From the NCBI RefSeq assembly GCF_001687585.2, contig NZ_CP016537.2:158001-222000 (forward strand): DNA of 64,000 nucleotides, in the 5' to 3' direction. Shown one piece after another: positions 13,459 to 22,224 of the stretch. Both the position numbers and the translations under genes were made by a program. The number at the start of each line of letters is the position of its first letter. Positions within the stretch are counted from its first letter, which is position 1. Source of the stretch: Planococcus halocryophilus. Lineage in GTDB: Bacteria; Bacillota; Bacilli; Bacillales_A; Planococcaceae. The notes below the pieces were generated by a model. That model searched no databases and was not told the DNA's origin. It saw only the letters and a list, made by a program, of their open reading frames with translations.

Positions 13459-14367
13459 ATGAATAAATTAAATATTTCTATTATCGGAGTTCCAATGGAC
13501 CACGGTCAAAATCGTCGTGGTGTTGATATGGGACCAAGCGCTATCCGCTATGCAGGTGTTGTAGACCGCATCGAAGAGTTAGGCCATCACGTTACAGATG
13601 AAGGGGACATCCAGATTGGTCAAACAGACGGCAGTGTAGATACCGAAACAAATTTACGTAATTTGAAAGCGATTACTGAAGCAACAGAAGCACTTGGTGA
13701 TAAAGTATTTAACGTAGCAGAAGCTGGGAATTTTCCATTAGTACTAGGCGGCGATCACAGTATTGCCATTGGTACACTTGCTGGAATTTCAGAACGTCAC
13801 GAAAACTTAGGCGTTATTTGGTATGATGCACACGCAGATATGAACACGAGCGATACATCACCATCAGGTAATATCCACGGCATGCCGCTTGCAGCAAGCT
13901 TTGGACATGGTCATGAAAAATTAACGAACATTCGCGGGTATTCACCAAAAGTGAAACCTGAAAACATTGTTATCATCGGAGCTCGATCAGTAGACCCAGG
14001 TGAGCGTGAATTAATCAAAGAACATGGCATTCGCGTTTACAGCATGCACGAAATTGACAAAATGGGCATGCATGCAGTAATCGAAGATTCAATTCGTTAT
14101 TTGAAAGAAGAGCGCAACACAGATGCGGTTCACTTATCATTAGATCTTGATGGAATTGATCCGATGTATACACCAGGCGTTGGAACACCAGTTCCAGGCG
14201 GCATTAGCTATCGTGAAAGTCATTTAGCAATGGAAATGTTGTATGATGCAAACATCATTACATCTGCTGAATTTGTAGAAGTAAACCCGATTCTTGACGA
14301 GAAAAACAAAACAGCTGATGTAGCAGTTGCGTTAATCGGCTCATTGTTCGGTGAAAAATTATTGTAA
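13459..14367 (+). CDS. rocF: Arginase
   Basis: It hydrolyses arginine to ornithine and urea at a dinuclear manganese site. The 302-residue product has the ureohydrolase signatures GGDHSIAIG (about 96), WYDAHADMNT (about 120) and SLDLDGIDPMYTPG (about 225), which hold the metal ligands, then the glutamate block SAEFVEVNP (about 270). The ATG at 13459 has AAGGGGGT upstream. It stands alone between a promoter and a terminator; other roc genes are not in the window. Confidence 0.96.
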   Translation: MNKLNISIIGVPMDHGQNRRGVDMGPSAIRYAGVVDRIEELGHHVTDEGDIQIGQTDGSVDTETNLRNLKAITEATEALGDKVFNVAEAGNFPLVLGGDHSIAIGTLAGISERHENLGVIWYDAHADMNTSDTSPSGNIHGMPLAASFGHGHEKLTNIRGYSPKVKPENIVIIGARSVDPGERELIKEHGIRVYSMHEIDKMGMHAVIEDSIRYLKEERNTDAVHLSLDLDGIDPMYTPGVGTPVPGGISYRESHLAMEMLYDANIITSAEFVEVNPILDEKNKTADVAVALIGSLFGEKLL

Positions 14368-14378
14368 GTTAGGTGTTA

Positions 14379-14427
14379 GACTGCAGACAAACTCAATCTT
14401 GTTGAGTTGTCTGCAGTCTTTTTTTTA
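14379..14427 (+). terminator. Rho-independent terminator of rocF
   Basis: GACTGCAGACAACTCAA-type inverted repeat around TCTTG, followed by eight T residues. Confidence 0.93.
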
Positions 14428-14591
14428 GTGTGATGCTACTCTTATTTACCGGGTGGATCCACCTTTACTAATGTTTTAGTTACAAAAAATAAAACTAGCT
14501 AAAACTAGCAACTTTTTAAAATCATAATCGTTAGAAAATTAGTTGGATTTATTTGGGTATTTTCTGATACGATAGAATAAGGAAAAATAAT

Positions 14592-14617
14592 TGAAACTTT
14601 TTCAATAAAGATACGTA
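14592..14617 (+). promoter_or_regulatory. ECF (sigma-W type) autoregulatory promoter
   Basis: TGAAAC (14592-14597) and CGTA (14614-14617) are separated by exactly 16 bases, the known sigma-W consensus in Bacillus. It lies about 40 bases before sigW. Autoregulation is inferred from this match and from the known behaviour of sigW. Confidence 0.88.
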
Positions 14618-14655
14618 TATAAAGTACAGCCGCATAGGCGGAGGGAAATGAGATC

Positions 14656-15219
14656 ATGGATGCGTTAGTGAATAAACGAATAGTAAAAGTAATAAAAGGC
14701 GATCAGAACGCATTCGCCGAAATCGTGGAGCTTTACCAGCATCAGCTTTATCATATTTGCTACCGAATGCTTGGGAATAAGCAGGAAGCAGAAGATATTG
14801 CTCAAGAAGCTTTTATGCGTGCGTACGTTAATATTCACACGTTTGATCAGAATCGGAAATTTTCGACTTGGTTATACCGCATCGCCACCAATTTATGCAT
14901 CGACCGAATCCGTAAGAAAAAGCCGGATTATCATTTGGATGCTGAAGTGCGCGGGACGGAAGGCTTGAATATGTATTCGAAAATTGCCAATGAGGATGAA
15001 CTTCCAGAAGAAGAGTTAATGAGGATGGAAGTTCAAGAGCGGGTACAGTACGAAATCAGCCGCTTGCCGGATAAGTACCGTGCGGCTATTGTATTAAAGT
15101 ATATTGAAGAATTGCCACTCACGGAAATTAGTGAAATTTTGGATTTGCCGTTAGGAACGGTAAAGACGCGTATACACCGAGGGCGAGAAGCTCTTCGCAA
15201 GCAATTGAGCAATTTGTAG
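14656..15219 (+). CDS. sigW: RNA polymerase ECF sigma factor SigW
   Basis: An ECF sigma factor of 187 residues. Region 2 contains AEDIAQEAFMRAYVNIHTFD and the -10 recognition stretch FSTWLYRIATNLCIDRIRK. Region 4 has LPLTEISEILDLPLGTVKTRIHRGREALRK-type spacing (about 155-180). In Bacillus SigW controls defences against envelope stress and antimicrobial peptides. It is followed 12 bases later by its anti-sigma factor and preceded by its own ECF promoter. Confidence 0.95.
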   Translation: MDALVNKRIVKVIKGDQNAFAEIVELYQHQLYHICYRMLGNKQEAEDIAQEAFMRAYVNIHTFDQNRKFSTWLYRIATNLCIDRIRKKKPDYHLDAEVRGTEGLNMYSKIANEDELPEEELMRMEVQERVQYEISRLPDKYRAAIVLKYIEELPLTEISEILDLPLGTVKTRIHRGREALRKQLSNL

Positions 15220-15231
15220 GAGGCGAGCACG

Positions 15232-15867
15232 ATGAATGCGTGTCCGGAAAACGTGTTAGAGTTAATGAATCATTACCTCGACGGGGATATTAACCCAAGC
15301 GAGGAACAGCAGTTAAAAGAGCACTTGGAAAGTTGCAGCGATTGTAGAGAGCAGTATCAGGCTTTAAGTAAAACCGTTGCGTTTATCCAAAGTGCTTCTC
15401 ATATACAGGCTCCTTCTGATTTTGTCCAAAAGACAATGGGACGGTTGCCGAAAGAAAGACAGCGCGCGGGTATTCAACGCTGGTTAAGAAGACATCCCAT
15501 GCTTGCTGCAGCCGCGTTGTTCTGTCTGTTAATGAGCACAGCATTGTTTACCAACTTTAACGACGATCAACAGTTTTCATTTACGAAACAACCGAATTTG
15601 GTTGTAGAAGGACAGACGGTTATTGTTCCTGAAGGGGAAACAGTAGTAGGCAACTTAACTGTACGCAATGGAGATTTGCGGGTTGAAGGTGAGCTTCAAG
15701 GAGATGTCACGATTGTCAATGGTCAGTACATGGCATCGAGCGGTGTGATTACCGGAGAAATTGAGGAAATCGATCAAGCTTTTGAATGGCTATGGTTTAC
15801 GATTAAAGAAGGATTTAAAGATGCAGCTGCTATTTTTGAAACAAATGACAATCAAACAAACGATTAA
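15232..15867 (+). CDS. rsiW: Anti-sigma-W factor RsiW (zinc-binding)
   Basis: A 211-residue membrane anti-sigma factor. The N-terminal zinc anti-sigma motif HLESCSDC (H-x3-C-x2-C, about residues 30-37) binds the sigma factor. One transmembrane segment (about 90-107, AAAALFCLLMSTALF) leads to an extracytoplasmic domain with a bactofilin-like VEGELQGDVTI stretch. In Bacillus RsiW is cleaved by PrsW and RasP to free SigW; those proteases are not in this window. Confidence 0.93.
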   Translation: MNACPENVLELMNHYLDGDINPSEEQQLKEHLESCSDCREQYQALSKTVAFIQSASHIQAPSDFVQKTMGRLPKERQRAGIQRWLRRHPMLAAAALFCLLMSTALFTNFNDDQQFSFTKQPNLVVEGQTVIVPEGETVVGNLTVRNGDLRVEGELQGDVTIVNGQYMASSGVITGEIEEIDQAFEWLWFTIKEGFKDAAAIFETNDNQTND

Positions 15868-15899
15868 ACCTGTCCTCTCCTAAAGGATGGGTTTTTTCT
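15866..15899 (+). terminator. Weak hairpin terminator after rsiW
   Basis: AAACC...TCCT and AGGA...GGGTTT form an imperfect hairpin followed by TTTTTT. Partial read-through into cdaA is possible. Confidence 0.55.
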
Positions 15900-15969
15900 A
15901 TGAAGGCAAGCCTAATTCACTTATGATATACTTAATGCATATGCATATGTAGAAAAGCGAGGGTTGCAG

Positions 15970-16806
15970 ATGCCTTTTTTTGAAAGTTTAACAGACCAAA
16001 CATCATTTAGACTTCTAGGAAATATCATCGACATTTTATTGGTTTGGTTCGTTGTTTATAAATTGATAACTGTCATCAAAGGGACGAAAGCCGTTCAATT
16101 GCTGAAAGGAATTTTTGTCATTATTATTGCACGCCTCGTGACGCAAGCGCTCAACCTAGAAACATTGGGTTGGATTATGCAACAGGTATTGGAATGGGGC
16201 TTTTTAGCGATTATTATTATTTTCCAACCAGAGCTGCGCCGTGCACTCGAACAGCTTGGTCGTGGTAGATTGTTCTCCAGCAGTACGTTGAACGAAGAAT
16301 CTGAACGCAACCGACTGATCGAGGCAATGTCCAAGTCTGTCAGTTATATGGCGAAACGGCGAATCGGAGCATTGGTGTCGATTGAACGCGAAACCGGTTT
16401 GAGTGAATATATTGAAACGGGAATTCCGATGAACTCGGACCTTACATCTGAACTGATGATTAATTTATTCATTCCGAATACACCGTTGCATGATGGAGCG
16501 GTGATCGTTCAAAAAAATCGGATTGCCGCAGCCGCTTGTTATTTGCCGCTGTCTGAAAGTCCGTTTATTTCCAAAGAGCTTGGAACACGTCACCGTGCCG
16601 CTCTTGGCATTAGTGAAGTGACCGATGCGATTACAATTGTCGTATCAGAAGAGACCGGTGCCATCAGCTTAACGGCAAATGGTGATTTGCACCGTAATTT
16701 ATCACTCGAAGACTTCGAAGTGAAGTTGCGCCGAATTTGGTTCGGGGTAGCACAGCAAGAAGTCACTTCTTCTTGGTGGAATTGGAGGAGGAAAAAGAAT
16801 GGATAA
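15970..16806 (+). CDS. cdaA: Diadenylate cyclase CdaA
   Basis: It makes cyclic di-AMP from two ATP. The 278-residue protein has three N-terminal membrane segments (to about residue 85), then the DAC domain with the diagnostic motifs LHDGAVIV (about 175) and GTRHRAALG (about 205). The ATG at 15970 is favoured by GAGGG six bases upstream; a TTG two codons earlier is less likely. It overlaps cdaR by 8 bases, and cdaA-cdaR-glmM is the conserved order in Bacillota, where CdaR and GlmM modulate the cyclase. Confidence 0.96.
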   Translation: MPFFESLTDQTSFRLLGNIIDILLVWFVVYKLITVIKGTKAVQLLKGIFVIIIARLVTQALNLETLGWIMQQVLEWGFLAIIIIFQPELRRALEQLGRGRLFSSSTLNEESERNRLIEAMSKSVSYMAKRRIGALVSIERETGLSEYIETGIPMNSDLTSELMINLFIPNTPLHDGAVIVQKNRIAAAACYLPLSESPFISKELGTRHRAALGISEVTDAITIVVSEETGAISLTANGDLHRNLSLEDFEVKLRRIWFGVAQQEVTSSWWNWRRKKNG

Positions 16807-17767
16807 GATGATGGACAATCGCTGGTTTTTGCGAATTACGGCGCTGTTGTTAGCCTTCCTTTTGTTCTTCTCCGTTCAAGCGGAAGATAATTCCACGGGG
16901 TCGACGGACACTAGTCGGGTGTCGGAAGTGATAGAAGATGTAGATCTTGAAATATACCATGACAATGACCTTATGGTTAGCGGTGTGCCAAAAACGGCTG
17001 ACTTGTATTTAACGGGTCCGGTTAGCATTGTTCAAGCTGCGCTTCAGTTAGAAGATTTTACGTTATTTGTGGATTTGCGTAATTTGCCGCTTGGTGAACA
17101 CCAAGTCCCGATTCAAACTGAAAATGTCTCGGATCAATTAACGAGTCGAGTGGATCCAGCATTTGTGAACGTCGTGATTGAAGAGCGGGTGTCGCAGGAA
17201 TTCCGGATTGACCCCGACATTAATGATCGCATGCTAGCAGAGGGATTTGTTTTAGACGAAGTGACGGTCGAACCAGAAACAGTTGTGGTGACGGGGCCTA
17301 AAAGTATGATTGACGCCATCAGCTTTGTGAAAGCCACGGTCTCTGGAGAGCAAGGTGTCAATGAATCTTTTACGACGGCCGCGCGTGTACGGGTACTAGC
17401 AGAAGATTTGACGAAACTAGAAAATGCAGAAATCGAACCGGAAGAAGTTGAAGTGGCTGTTAAAGTTGTCGAATACAGCAAAACAGTACCTGTCAGAATT
17501 GAAGCGACTGGAAACGTTGGAGTAGGTATTAGCATTAACAATTGGACCACATCGACCAAGGAAATCCGGATTTATGGTCCGAAAACAGTTGTCGATGAAA
17601 TGACAGAATATGTAGTGGAAGTAGACGCTGCCAGTATTACTGCAGAAGATAGTACAGTAGATGTAGAGTTGAGTATTCCGACTGGCGCTTCAGCAGTTTC
17701 ACCAGCTCAAGTAACAGTGGAAGCAGAAGTGGTAAGCGATGATTCTGCACAATTGCCAGTAGACTAA
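16799..17767 (+). CDS. cdaR: CdaA regulator CdaR (YbbR-domain protein)
   Basis: A membrane-anchored extracellular protein that regulates CdaA. It has an N-terminal transmembrane/signal segment (LRITALLLAFLLFFSVQA) followed by about three YbbR repeats, visible as recurring DLYLTGPVS, VVVTGPKSMID and EIRIYGPKTVVDE blocks. At 322 residues it is clearly shorter than the roughly 480-residue B. subtilis protein and appears to lack one repeat. The reading frame and its C-terminus look intact, so this is probably a natural short form. Confidence 0.93.
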   Translation: MDKMMDNRWFLRITALLLAFLLFFSVQAEDNSTGSTDTSRVSEVIEDVDLEIYHDNDLMVSGVPKTADLYLTGPVSIVQAALQLEDFTLFVDLRNLPLGEHQVPIQTENVSDQLTSRVDPAFVNVVIEERVSQEFRIDPDINDRMLAEGFVLDEVTVEPETVVVTGPKSMIDAISFVKATVSGEQGVNESFTTAARVRVLAEDLTKLENAEIEPEEVEVAVKVVEYSKTVPVRIEATGNVGVGISINNWTTSTKEIRIYGPKTVVDEMTEYVVEVDAASITAEDSTVDVELSIPTGASAVSPAQVTVEAEVVSDDSAQLPVD

Positions 17768-17839
17768 TAGACAACAGTAATGTGGAGAAAAAATAGATTA
17801 AAAAAATAGTAGCAACTGACTGAAGGAGCGAATATTGTA

Positions 17840-19189
17840 ATGGGAAAATATTTTGGAACAGATGGAGTACGGGGAGTTGCCAATAGCGAGCTAACACCTG
17901 AACTGGCTTTTAGATTAGGTCGTATAGGCGGATACATTTTAACAAAAAGCGCAAAAGACAAACCAAAAGTGCTAATTGGCCGTGATACACGAATTTCAGG
18001 TGAAATGTTAGAAGGCGCTTTGGCTGCCGGACTACTTTCTGTTGGAGCGGAAGTTATGCGCCTGGGCGTTATAAGCACTCCAGGCGTTTCGTATTTGACG
18101 CGTGTCATGAGTGCAGAAGCGGGCGTTATGATTTCAGCTTCGCATAATCCTGTAGAAGACAATGGCATCAAATTCTTCGGTTCAGACGGCTTTAAATTGT
18201 CGGATGCACAAGAAGCAGAAATTGAAGCGTTATTAGATAGCGCCGAAGATCTATTGCCACGCCCAACTGGTGGCGACCTTGGAAGCATCACCGATTATTT
18301 TGAAGGCGGACAAAAATACCTTCAGTATTTAAAACAAACAGTGGATGAAGAATTCGACGGCATTTTAGTAGCGCTTGATTGTGCTCACGGTGCAACGTCA
18401 ACATTAGCAACGCATGTATTCGCGGACTTAGATGCAGACATCACGTCAATGGGTGCTTCACCAAACGGCTTGAATATCAACGCTGGAGTAGGTTCTACGC
18501 ATCCTGAAAAATTAGCGGAGCTTGTCATTGAAAAAGGTGCAGATATTGGTTTAGCATTTGATGGCGACGGTGACCGCCTAATTGCAGTAGATGAAAAAGG
18601 CAATATTGTAGACGGCGATCAAATTATGTACATTTGTGCGAAGCATTTGCATTCTGAAGGTCGTTTGAAAAAAGATACAGTGGTTTCGACTGTAATGAGC
18701 AATATGGGCTTTTACAAAGCATTGGAAAGCCACGGCATGAAGAGCAACAAAACGGCTGTTGGTGATCGTTATGTAGTAGAAGAAATGAAGAAAAATGAAT
18801 ACAACTTGGGCGGCGAACAATCGGGTCATATTATTTTCCTGGATTACAATACTACAGGCGATGGCTTATTGACGGGTCTTCAGTTGGTTAACATCATGAA
18901 AATTACGGGCAAGAAATTGTCTGAGTTAGCATCTGAAATGACGATTTTCCCGCAAAAACTGGTAAATATTCGTGTGACCGATAAACATGCGGTGACGGAT
19001 AACGCGAAAGTGGCAGAAGTTATTTCTGAAGTTGAAACAGAGATGAATGGCAACGGCCGTGTGCTTGTGCGTCCTTCAGGTACAGAGCCATTGGTACGTA
19101 TTATGGTAGAGGCAGCTTCAGCGGAAGACTGTGAAAACTATGTAGAGCGCATTGCAGTGGTTGTCCGTAGCGAAATGGGTTTAAGCTAA
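17840..19189 (+). CDS. glmM: Phosphoglucosamine mutase
   Basis: It interconverts glucosamine-6-phosphate and glucosamine-1-phosphate for UDP-GlcNAc and cell wall synthesis. The 449-residue protein has the phosphoserine loop [17 protein letters not shown] (active serine near residue 101), the magnesium loop [14 protein letters not shown] (about 240), the sugar loop GGEQSGHI (about 330) and the phosphate-binding loop [14 protein letters not shown] (about 415). GAAGGAG precedes its ATG. It is the third gene of the cda operon. Confidence 0.97.
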   Translation: MGKYFGTDGVRGVANSELTPELAFRLGRIGGYILTKSAKDKPKVLIGRDTRISGEMLEGALAAGLLSVGAEVMRLGVISTPGVSYLTRVMSAEAGVMISASHNPVEDNGIKFFGSDGFKLSDAQEAEIEALLDSAEDLLPRPTGGDLGSITDYFEGGQKYLQYLKQTVDEEFDGILVALDCAHGATSTLATHVFADLDADITSMGASPNGLNINAGVGSTHPEKLAELVIEKGADIGLAFDGDGDRLIAVDEKGNIVDGDQIMYICAKHLHSEGRLKKDTVVSTVMSNMGFYKALESHGMKSNKTAVGDRYVVEEMKKNEYNLGGEQSGHIIFLDYNTTGDGLLTGLQLVNIMKITGKKLSELASEMTIFPQKLVNIRVTDKHAVTDNAKVAEVISEVETEMNGNGRVLVRPSGTEPLVRIMVEAASAEDCENYVERIAVVVRSEMGLS

Positions 19190-19205
19190 TCAAATCAATT
19201 ATTTC

Positions 19206-19245
19206 GAGTCCGTGAGCATCTTTGCTTGCGGGCTTTTTTTTAGGA
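19206..19245 (+). terminator. Rho-independent terminator of cdaA-cdaR-glmM
   Basis: GTCCGTGAGCA pairs with TGCTTGCGGGC around TCTT, followed by eight T residues. Confidence 0.87.
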
Positions 19246-19303
19246 TTTTTGATTTTGAGAGGGCGATTTGGGGTAAAGGAAAGGAAGTGTGGGTGTAGAA
19301 GAC

Positions 19304-19507
19304 GAAGAAAGCGCTACAGGCGGACGCTTTCCAGGGGGCCGGCTTCAGCCGCTTCCCTCGCTTTGCTCAGTCCAAGGTCTTCAGCTCGCCCTGATCCCCT
19401 TGGAAAGTCATTGTACGAATGTAATTCGGGCAATGGCTTTGCGACGAAGCTAGCGAAGCGATGCAGGAGCACATTTGCGCACTTCGCCGCCTTGCGCGCT
19501 TTCTTCT
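19304..19507 (+). repeat. Intergenic hairpin repeat, family A copy 1 (with internal insertion)
   Basis: The left arm GAAGAAAGCGC...AGGCGG is complementary to the right arm CCGCCT...GCGCTTTCTTC. The internal text (GCTTCCCTCGC...CTCAGTCCAAGGTCTTCAGCTCG) matches the copies at 45868 and 42720. About 79 bases at 19405-19483 are absent from the other copies. An open frame over this region is a by-product of the repeat. Confidence 0.8.
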
Positions 19508-19530
19508 GAGCATAGTTCTCTAGCTATGAA

Positions 19531-19637
19531 GCAAACTAGCGGAGACTCCCGCGGGACAGCGAAGTGTCGAAATCCACTCGGGCGTATAGCCCGAGTTAGT
19601 TCGGCGCAAGCCCGCAGGAAAGCGTAGCTAGTTTGCG
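19531..19637 (-). repeat. Intergenic hairpin repeat, family B copy 1
   Basis: The arms GCAAACTAGC (19531) and GCTAGTTTGC (ending 19637) are perfectly complementary. The inner motifs GGAGACTCCCGCGGG and CCGCAGGAAAGCGTAG define the family. A central hairpin ACTCGGGC/GCCCGAGT is present. Confidence 0.85.
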
Positions 19638-19803
19638 GAATAGCTTACAGATACTTGATTGTAAGAAAATATAAAAAGCGGTAAAACTAACAACAGCCCG
19701 TTCTATATCAAATTTTAAAGCGTTGAAAATAAATTTGGAAAGACAAATAGACCAGTATACGGAAAAAGCTGGTAAAATAGTACTAAACAACTATTTGCTT
19801 TAA

Positions 19804-19832
19804 TTGACGTGATTGTGTTGAGACTGTATGAT
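19804..19832 (+). promoter_or_regulatory. Probable sigma-A promoter of glmS
   Basis: TTGACG (19804-19809) and TATGAT (19827-19832) are 17 bases apart, about 260 bases before glmS. This gives a leader that contains the whole ribozyme. The interval 19638-19803 between repeat B1 and this promoter shows nothing recognisable. Confidence 0.75.
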
Positions 19833-19896
19833 AGTAGAGTCGGTTTACGACTACTGAAAAGGAGGATAGAAGTTGAGTGATAGGAAAACAATTATA

Positions 19897-20049
19897 GCGC
19901 CTGTACTAGAGAAATTGGACGGACAAGTCATCTCTAGTAGACGAGGAGAAGGAGTATCGAATTTTCGGCGGATCCCTTCCGGCCATGAAGCCTGGTCGTG
20001 ATGTCCATTCTTAAAACAGTCGAGTGATCGATTGGCCAACAAGATGGAT
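19897..20049 (+). ncRNA. glmS ribozyme (glucosamine-6-phosphate riboswitch)
   Basis: A self-cleaving RNA that uses glucosamine-6-phosphate as cofactor and lowers glmS expression when product is plentiful. Conserved blocks are present: AGCGCC at the cleavage site (predicted between 19896 and 19897), GACGAGG...GGAGTATCGAATTTTCGG, and CGGCGGATCCCTTCCGG. A P4-like stem TCCATTCTT/AAGATGGA encloses the hairpin CAGTCGA/TCGATTG. It lies directly upstream of glmS, as in all known cases. Confidence 0.95.
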
Positions 20050-20094
20050 AGGCTCAAACACTTATTCGAACGAGATAAATGGAGGAATTTAATT

Positions 20095-21897
20095 ATGTGT
20101 GGAATTGTAGGATATATTGGAGAAAATGATTCAAAGGAAATTTTGTTAAAAGGCTTAGAGCGTTTGGAATACCGCGGTTATGATTCAGCAGGAATCGCAG
20201 TACGTAACGGTAGCGGTGTGAAAGTATTTAAAGAAAAAGGACGTATCGCAGATTTACGCGGCGTTGTAGAAAATGATGTTATGGGTTCAACTGGGATCGG
20301 TCATACGCGTTGGGCTACTCATGGTAAACCAACACGTGCGAATGCTCACCCGCATCAAAACACATCTGACCGTTTCACAATTGTGCATAACGGCGTAATT
20401 GAAAACTACCACCACATTCAGCGCGATTATTTAGCTGACGTGGAAATGGAGTCAGATACGGATACAGAGATTATCGTTCAGTTGATCGGTAAATTTGTTA
20501 ATGAAGGTCAAACAACTCAAGAAGCATTTACTAAAACTCTTACTTTATTGAAGGGTTCATATGCGATTGCATTACTGGATGCAGAAGAAGAGCAAACGAT
20601 TTTTGTAGCGAAAAACAAGAGCCCATTATTAGTGGGACTTGGCGAAGATTTTAACGTTGTGGCATCAGATGCAATGGCAATGTTGCAATTGACTGACCAG
20701 TTTGTTGAGTTGATGGACCAAGAAATCGTTATCGTCCGCAAAGACAGCGTGGAAATTTTAACATTGGATGGCAAGTCGGTAAGCCGCCTACCATTCACTG
20801 CAGAAATTGACATGAGCGACATTGAAAAAGGCACATACCCTCACTATATGTTAAAAGAAATTGACGAGCAGCCAGCAGTTGTCCGCAAAATCGTTCAGGC
20901 ATATCAGGACGGAAATGATAAATTGACCATCCAACCAGAAATTTTGGACGCGATGCAAGCTGCTGACCGCATCCACATCATTGCGGCAGGAACAAGCTAC
21001 CATGCAGGGTTGATCGGCAAAGAATACATCGAAAAATTAGCGGGTATTCCGGTTGAAGTACATGTTTCTAGTGAATTTGGTTACAATATGCCATTGTTGT
21101 CAGAAAAACCATTGTTCATCTTTATTTCTCAATCAGGTGAAACAGCGGATAGCCGTCAAGTATTGGTGAAAATCAAAGAGCTAGGCCATGCGTCATTAAC
21201 AGTAACAAACGTTGCAGGATCTACGTTATCTCGTGAGTCTGACCATACGTTATTGTTGTATGCAGGTCCAGAAATTGCAGTTGCTTCAACAAAAGCATAC
21301 ACTGCACAATTGGCAGTTTTGTCGATTCTAGCAGCTGTAACTGCTGAAGCACGCGGCATTGATATCGGTTTTGACTTGGTTCAAGAACTAGGAATCGTTG
21401 CAAATGCGATTCAAGCACAAGTGGATTCTAAAGAAGAAATGGAACAAATTGCGACAGACTTCTTGTCGACAACACGTAACTGCTTCTTTATCGGTCGCGT
21501 AATGGATTATTTCGTTGGACTTGAAGGTTCATTGAAATTAAAAGAAATTTCGTATATCCAAGCTGAAGGCTTTGCAGGAGGCGAATTAAAACACGGTACG
21601 ATTGCATTGATCGAAGAAGGTACACCGGTTATCGCACTTGCAACACAAGAAGCGGTTAACTTGAACATCCGTGGTAACGTCAAAGAAGTAGCGGCACGCG
21701 GCGCGCACACATGTATCATTTCGATGGAAGGCTTACAAGAAGAAGGCGATAGCCTGGTCTTGCCAAAAGTGAACGAATTGCTATCACCACTAGTATCGGT
21801 TATCCCGATGCAGTTGATCAGCTATTACGCAGCGCTTCACCGCGACTGTGACGTTGACAAGCCACGTAACTTAGCAAAATCAGTAACAGTTGAATAA
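20095..21897 (+). CDS. glmS: Glutamine--fructose-6-phosphate aminotransferase (isomerizing)
   Basis: It makes glucosamine-6-phosphate from fructose-6-phosphate and glutamine, the first step to UDP-GlcNAc. The 600-residue protein starts MCGIVGYIG, so processing exposes the catalytic cysteine; this fixes the start at 20095 (GGAGG upstream) and excludes the in-frame TTG at 20032. The N-terminal glutaminase domain (to about 240) has GHTRWATHG. Two SIS domains follow ([18 protein letters not shown]), and the C-terminus is the usual [11 protein letters not shown]. It is controlled by the upstream ribozyme. Confidence 0.97.
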   Translation: MCGIVGYIGENDSKEILLKGLERLEYRGYDSAGIAVRNGSGVKVFKEKGRIADLRGVVENDVMGSTGIGHTRWATHGKPTRANAHPHQNTSDRFTIVHNGVIENYHHIQRDYLADVEMESDTDTEIIVQLIGKFVNEGQTTQEAFTKTLTLLKGSYAIALLDAEEEQTIFVAKNKSPLLVGLGEDFNVVASDAMAMLQLTDQFVELMDQEIVIVRKDSVEILTLDGKSVSRLPFTAEIDMSDIEKGTYPHYMLKEIDEQPAVVRKIVQAYQDGNDKLTIQPEILDAMQAADRIHIIAAGTSYHAGLIGKEYIEKLAGIPVEVHVSSEFGYNMPLLSEKPLFIFISQSGETADSRQVLVKIKELGHASLTVTNVAGSTLSRESDHTLLLYAGPEIAVASTKAYTAQLAVLSILAAVTAEARGIDIGFDLVQELGIVANAIQAQVDSKEEMEQIATDFLSTTRNCFFIGRVMDYFVGLEGSLKLKEISYIQAEGFAGGELKHGTIALIEEGTPVIALATQEAVNLNIRGNVKEVAARGAHTCIISMEGLQEEGDSLVLPKVNELLSPLVSVIPMQLISYYAALHRDCDVDKPRNLAKSVTVE

Positions 21898-21907
21898 TAG
21901 CTTTTAG

Positions 21908-21950
21908 GAAAGACCCTTTTGGATAAATTTCAGAAGGGTCTTTCAGTTTT
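21908..21950 (+). terminator. Rho-independent terminator of glmS
   Basis: GAAAGACCCTT pairs with AAGGGTCTTTC and is followed by a T-rich tail. Confidence 0.9.
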
Positions 21951-21990
21951 ATAACAAAAGATAGTTAAATCATTTCTTCGTCTTTAAATG

Positions 21991-22109
21991 GGATTCTCTG
22001 CACCAAGCGGACGCTTTCCGCGGACGAAGTGCTGAGCCTCCTCGCAAGCTCCTGCGGGGTCTCATCACTCCGTTCTTCCGCAGGAGTCGCCGCTTAGTGC
22101 TCCGAATCC
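21991..22109 (+). repeat. Intergenic hairpin repeat, family A copy 2
   Basis: The arms GGATTC-TCT-GCACCAAGCGG and CCGCTTAGTGC-TCC-GAATCC are complementary except for a 3-base internal loop and one G-T. They flank the family motifs GGACGCTTTCCGCGG and GCAGGAGTCGCC. Only this copy has these arm sequences. Confidence 0.85.
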
Positions 22110-22188
22110 TTGAGTGACGGTATAAAAAAGGCTCTTTTTATCGTTTATAGTTTGGCGATTCGTTGCCATTTTACGCCTTACCAAATGG

Positions 22189-22194
22189 TATAAT
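22189..22194 (+). promoter_or_regulatory. Candidate -10 element of the STAS-domain gene
   Basis: TATAAT lies 30 bases before the start codon. No convincing -35 at 16-18 bases is seen; TTGCCA is 20 bases upstream. Confidence 0.4.
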
Positions 22195-22224
22195 AGAGAC
22201 AACATAAGAAAAGGTGTGAAACAA

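Noticed and set aside
19222..19509. A 95-codon frame after glmM
   Set aside because: It is a translation of repeat A1; the same text occurs in other intergenic copies without a conserved frame.
20032..20094. Upstream TTG extending GlmS by 21 residues
   Set aside because: GlmS needs Cys directly after the initiator Met; the extension also overlaps the ribozyme.
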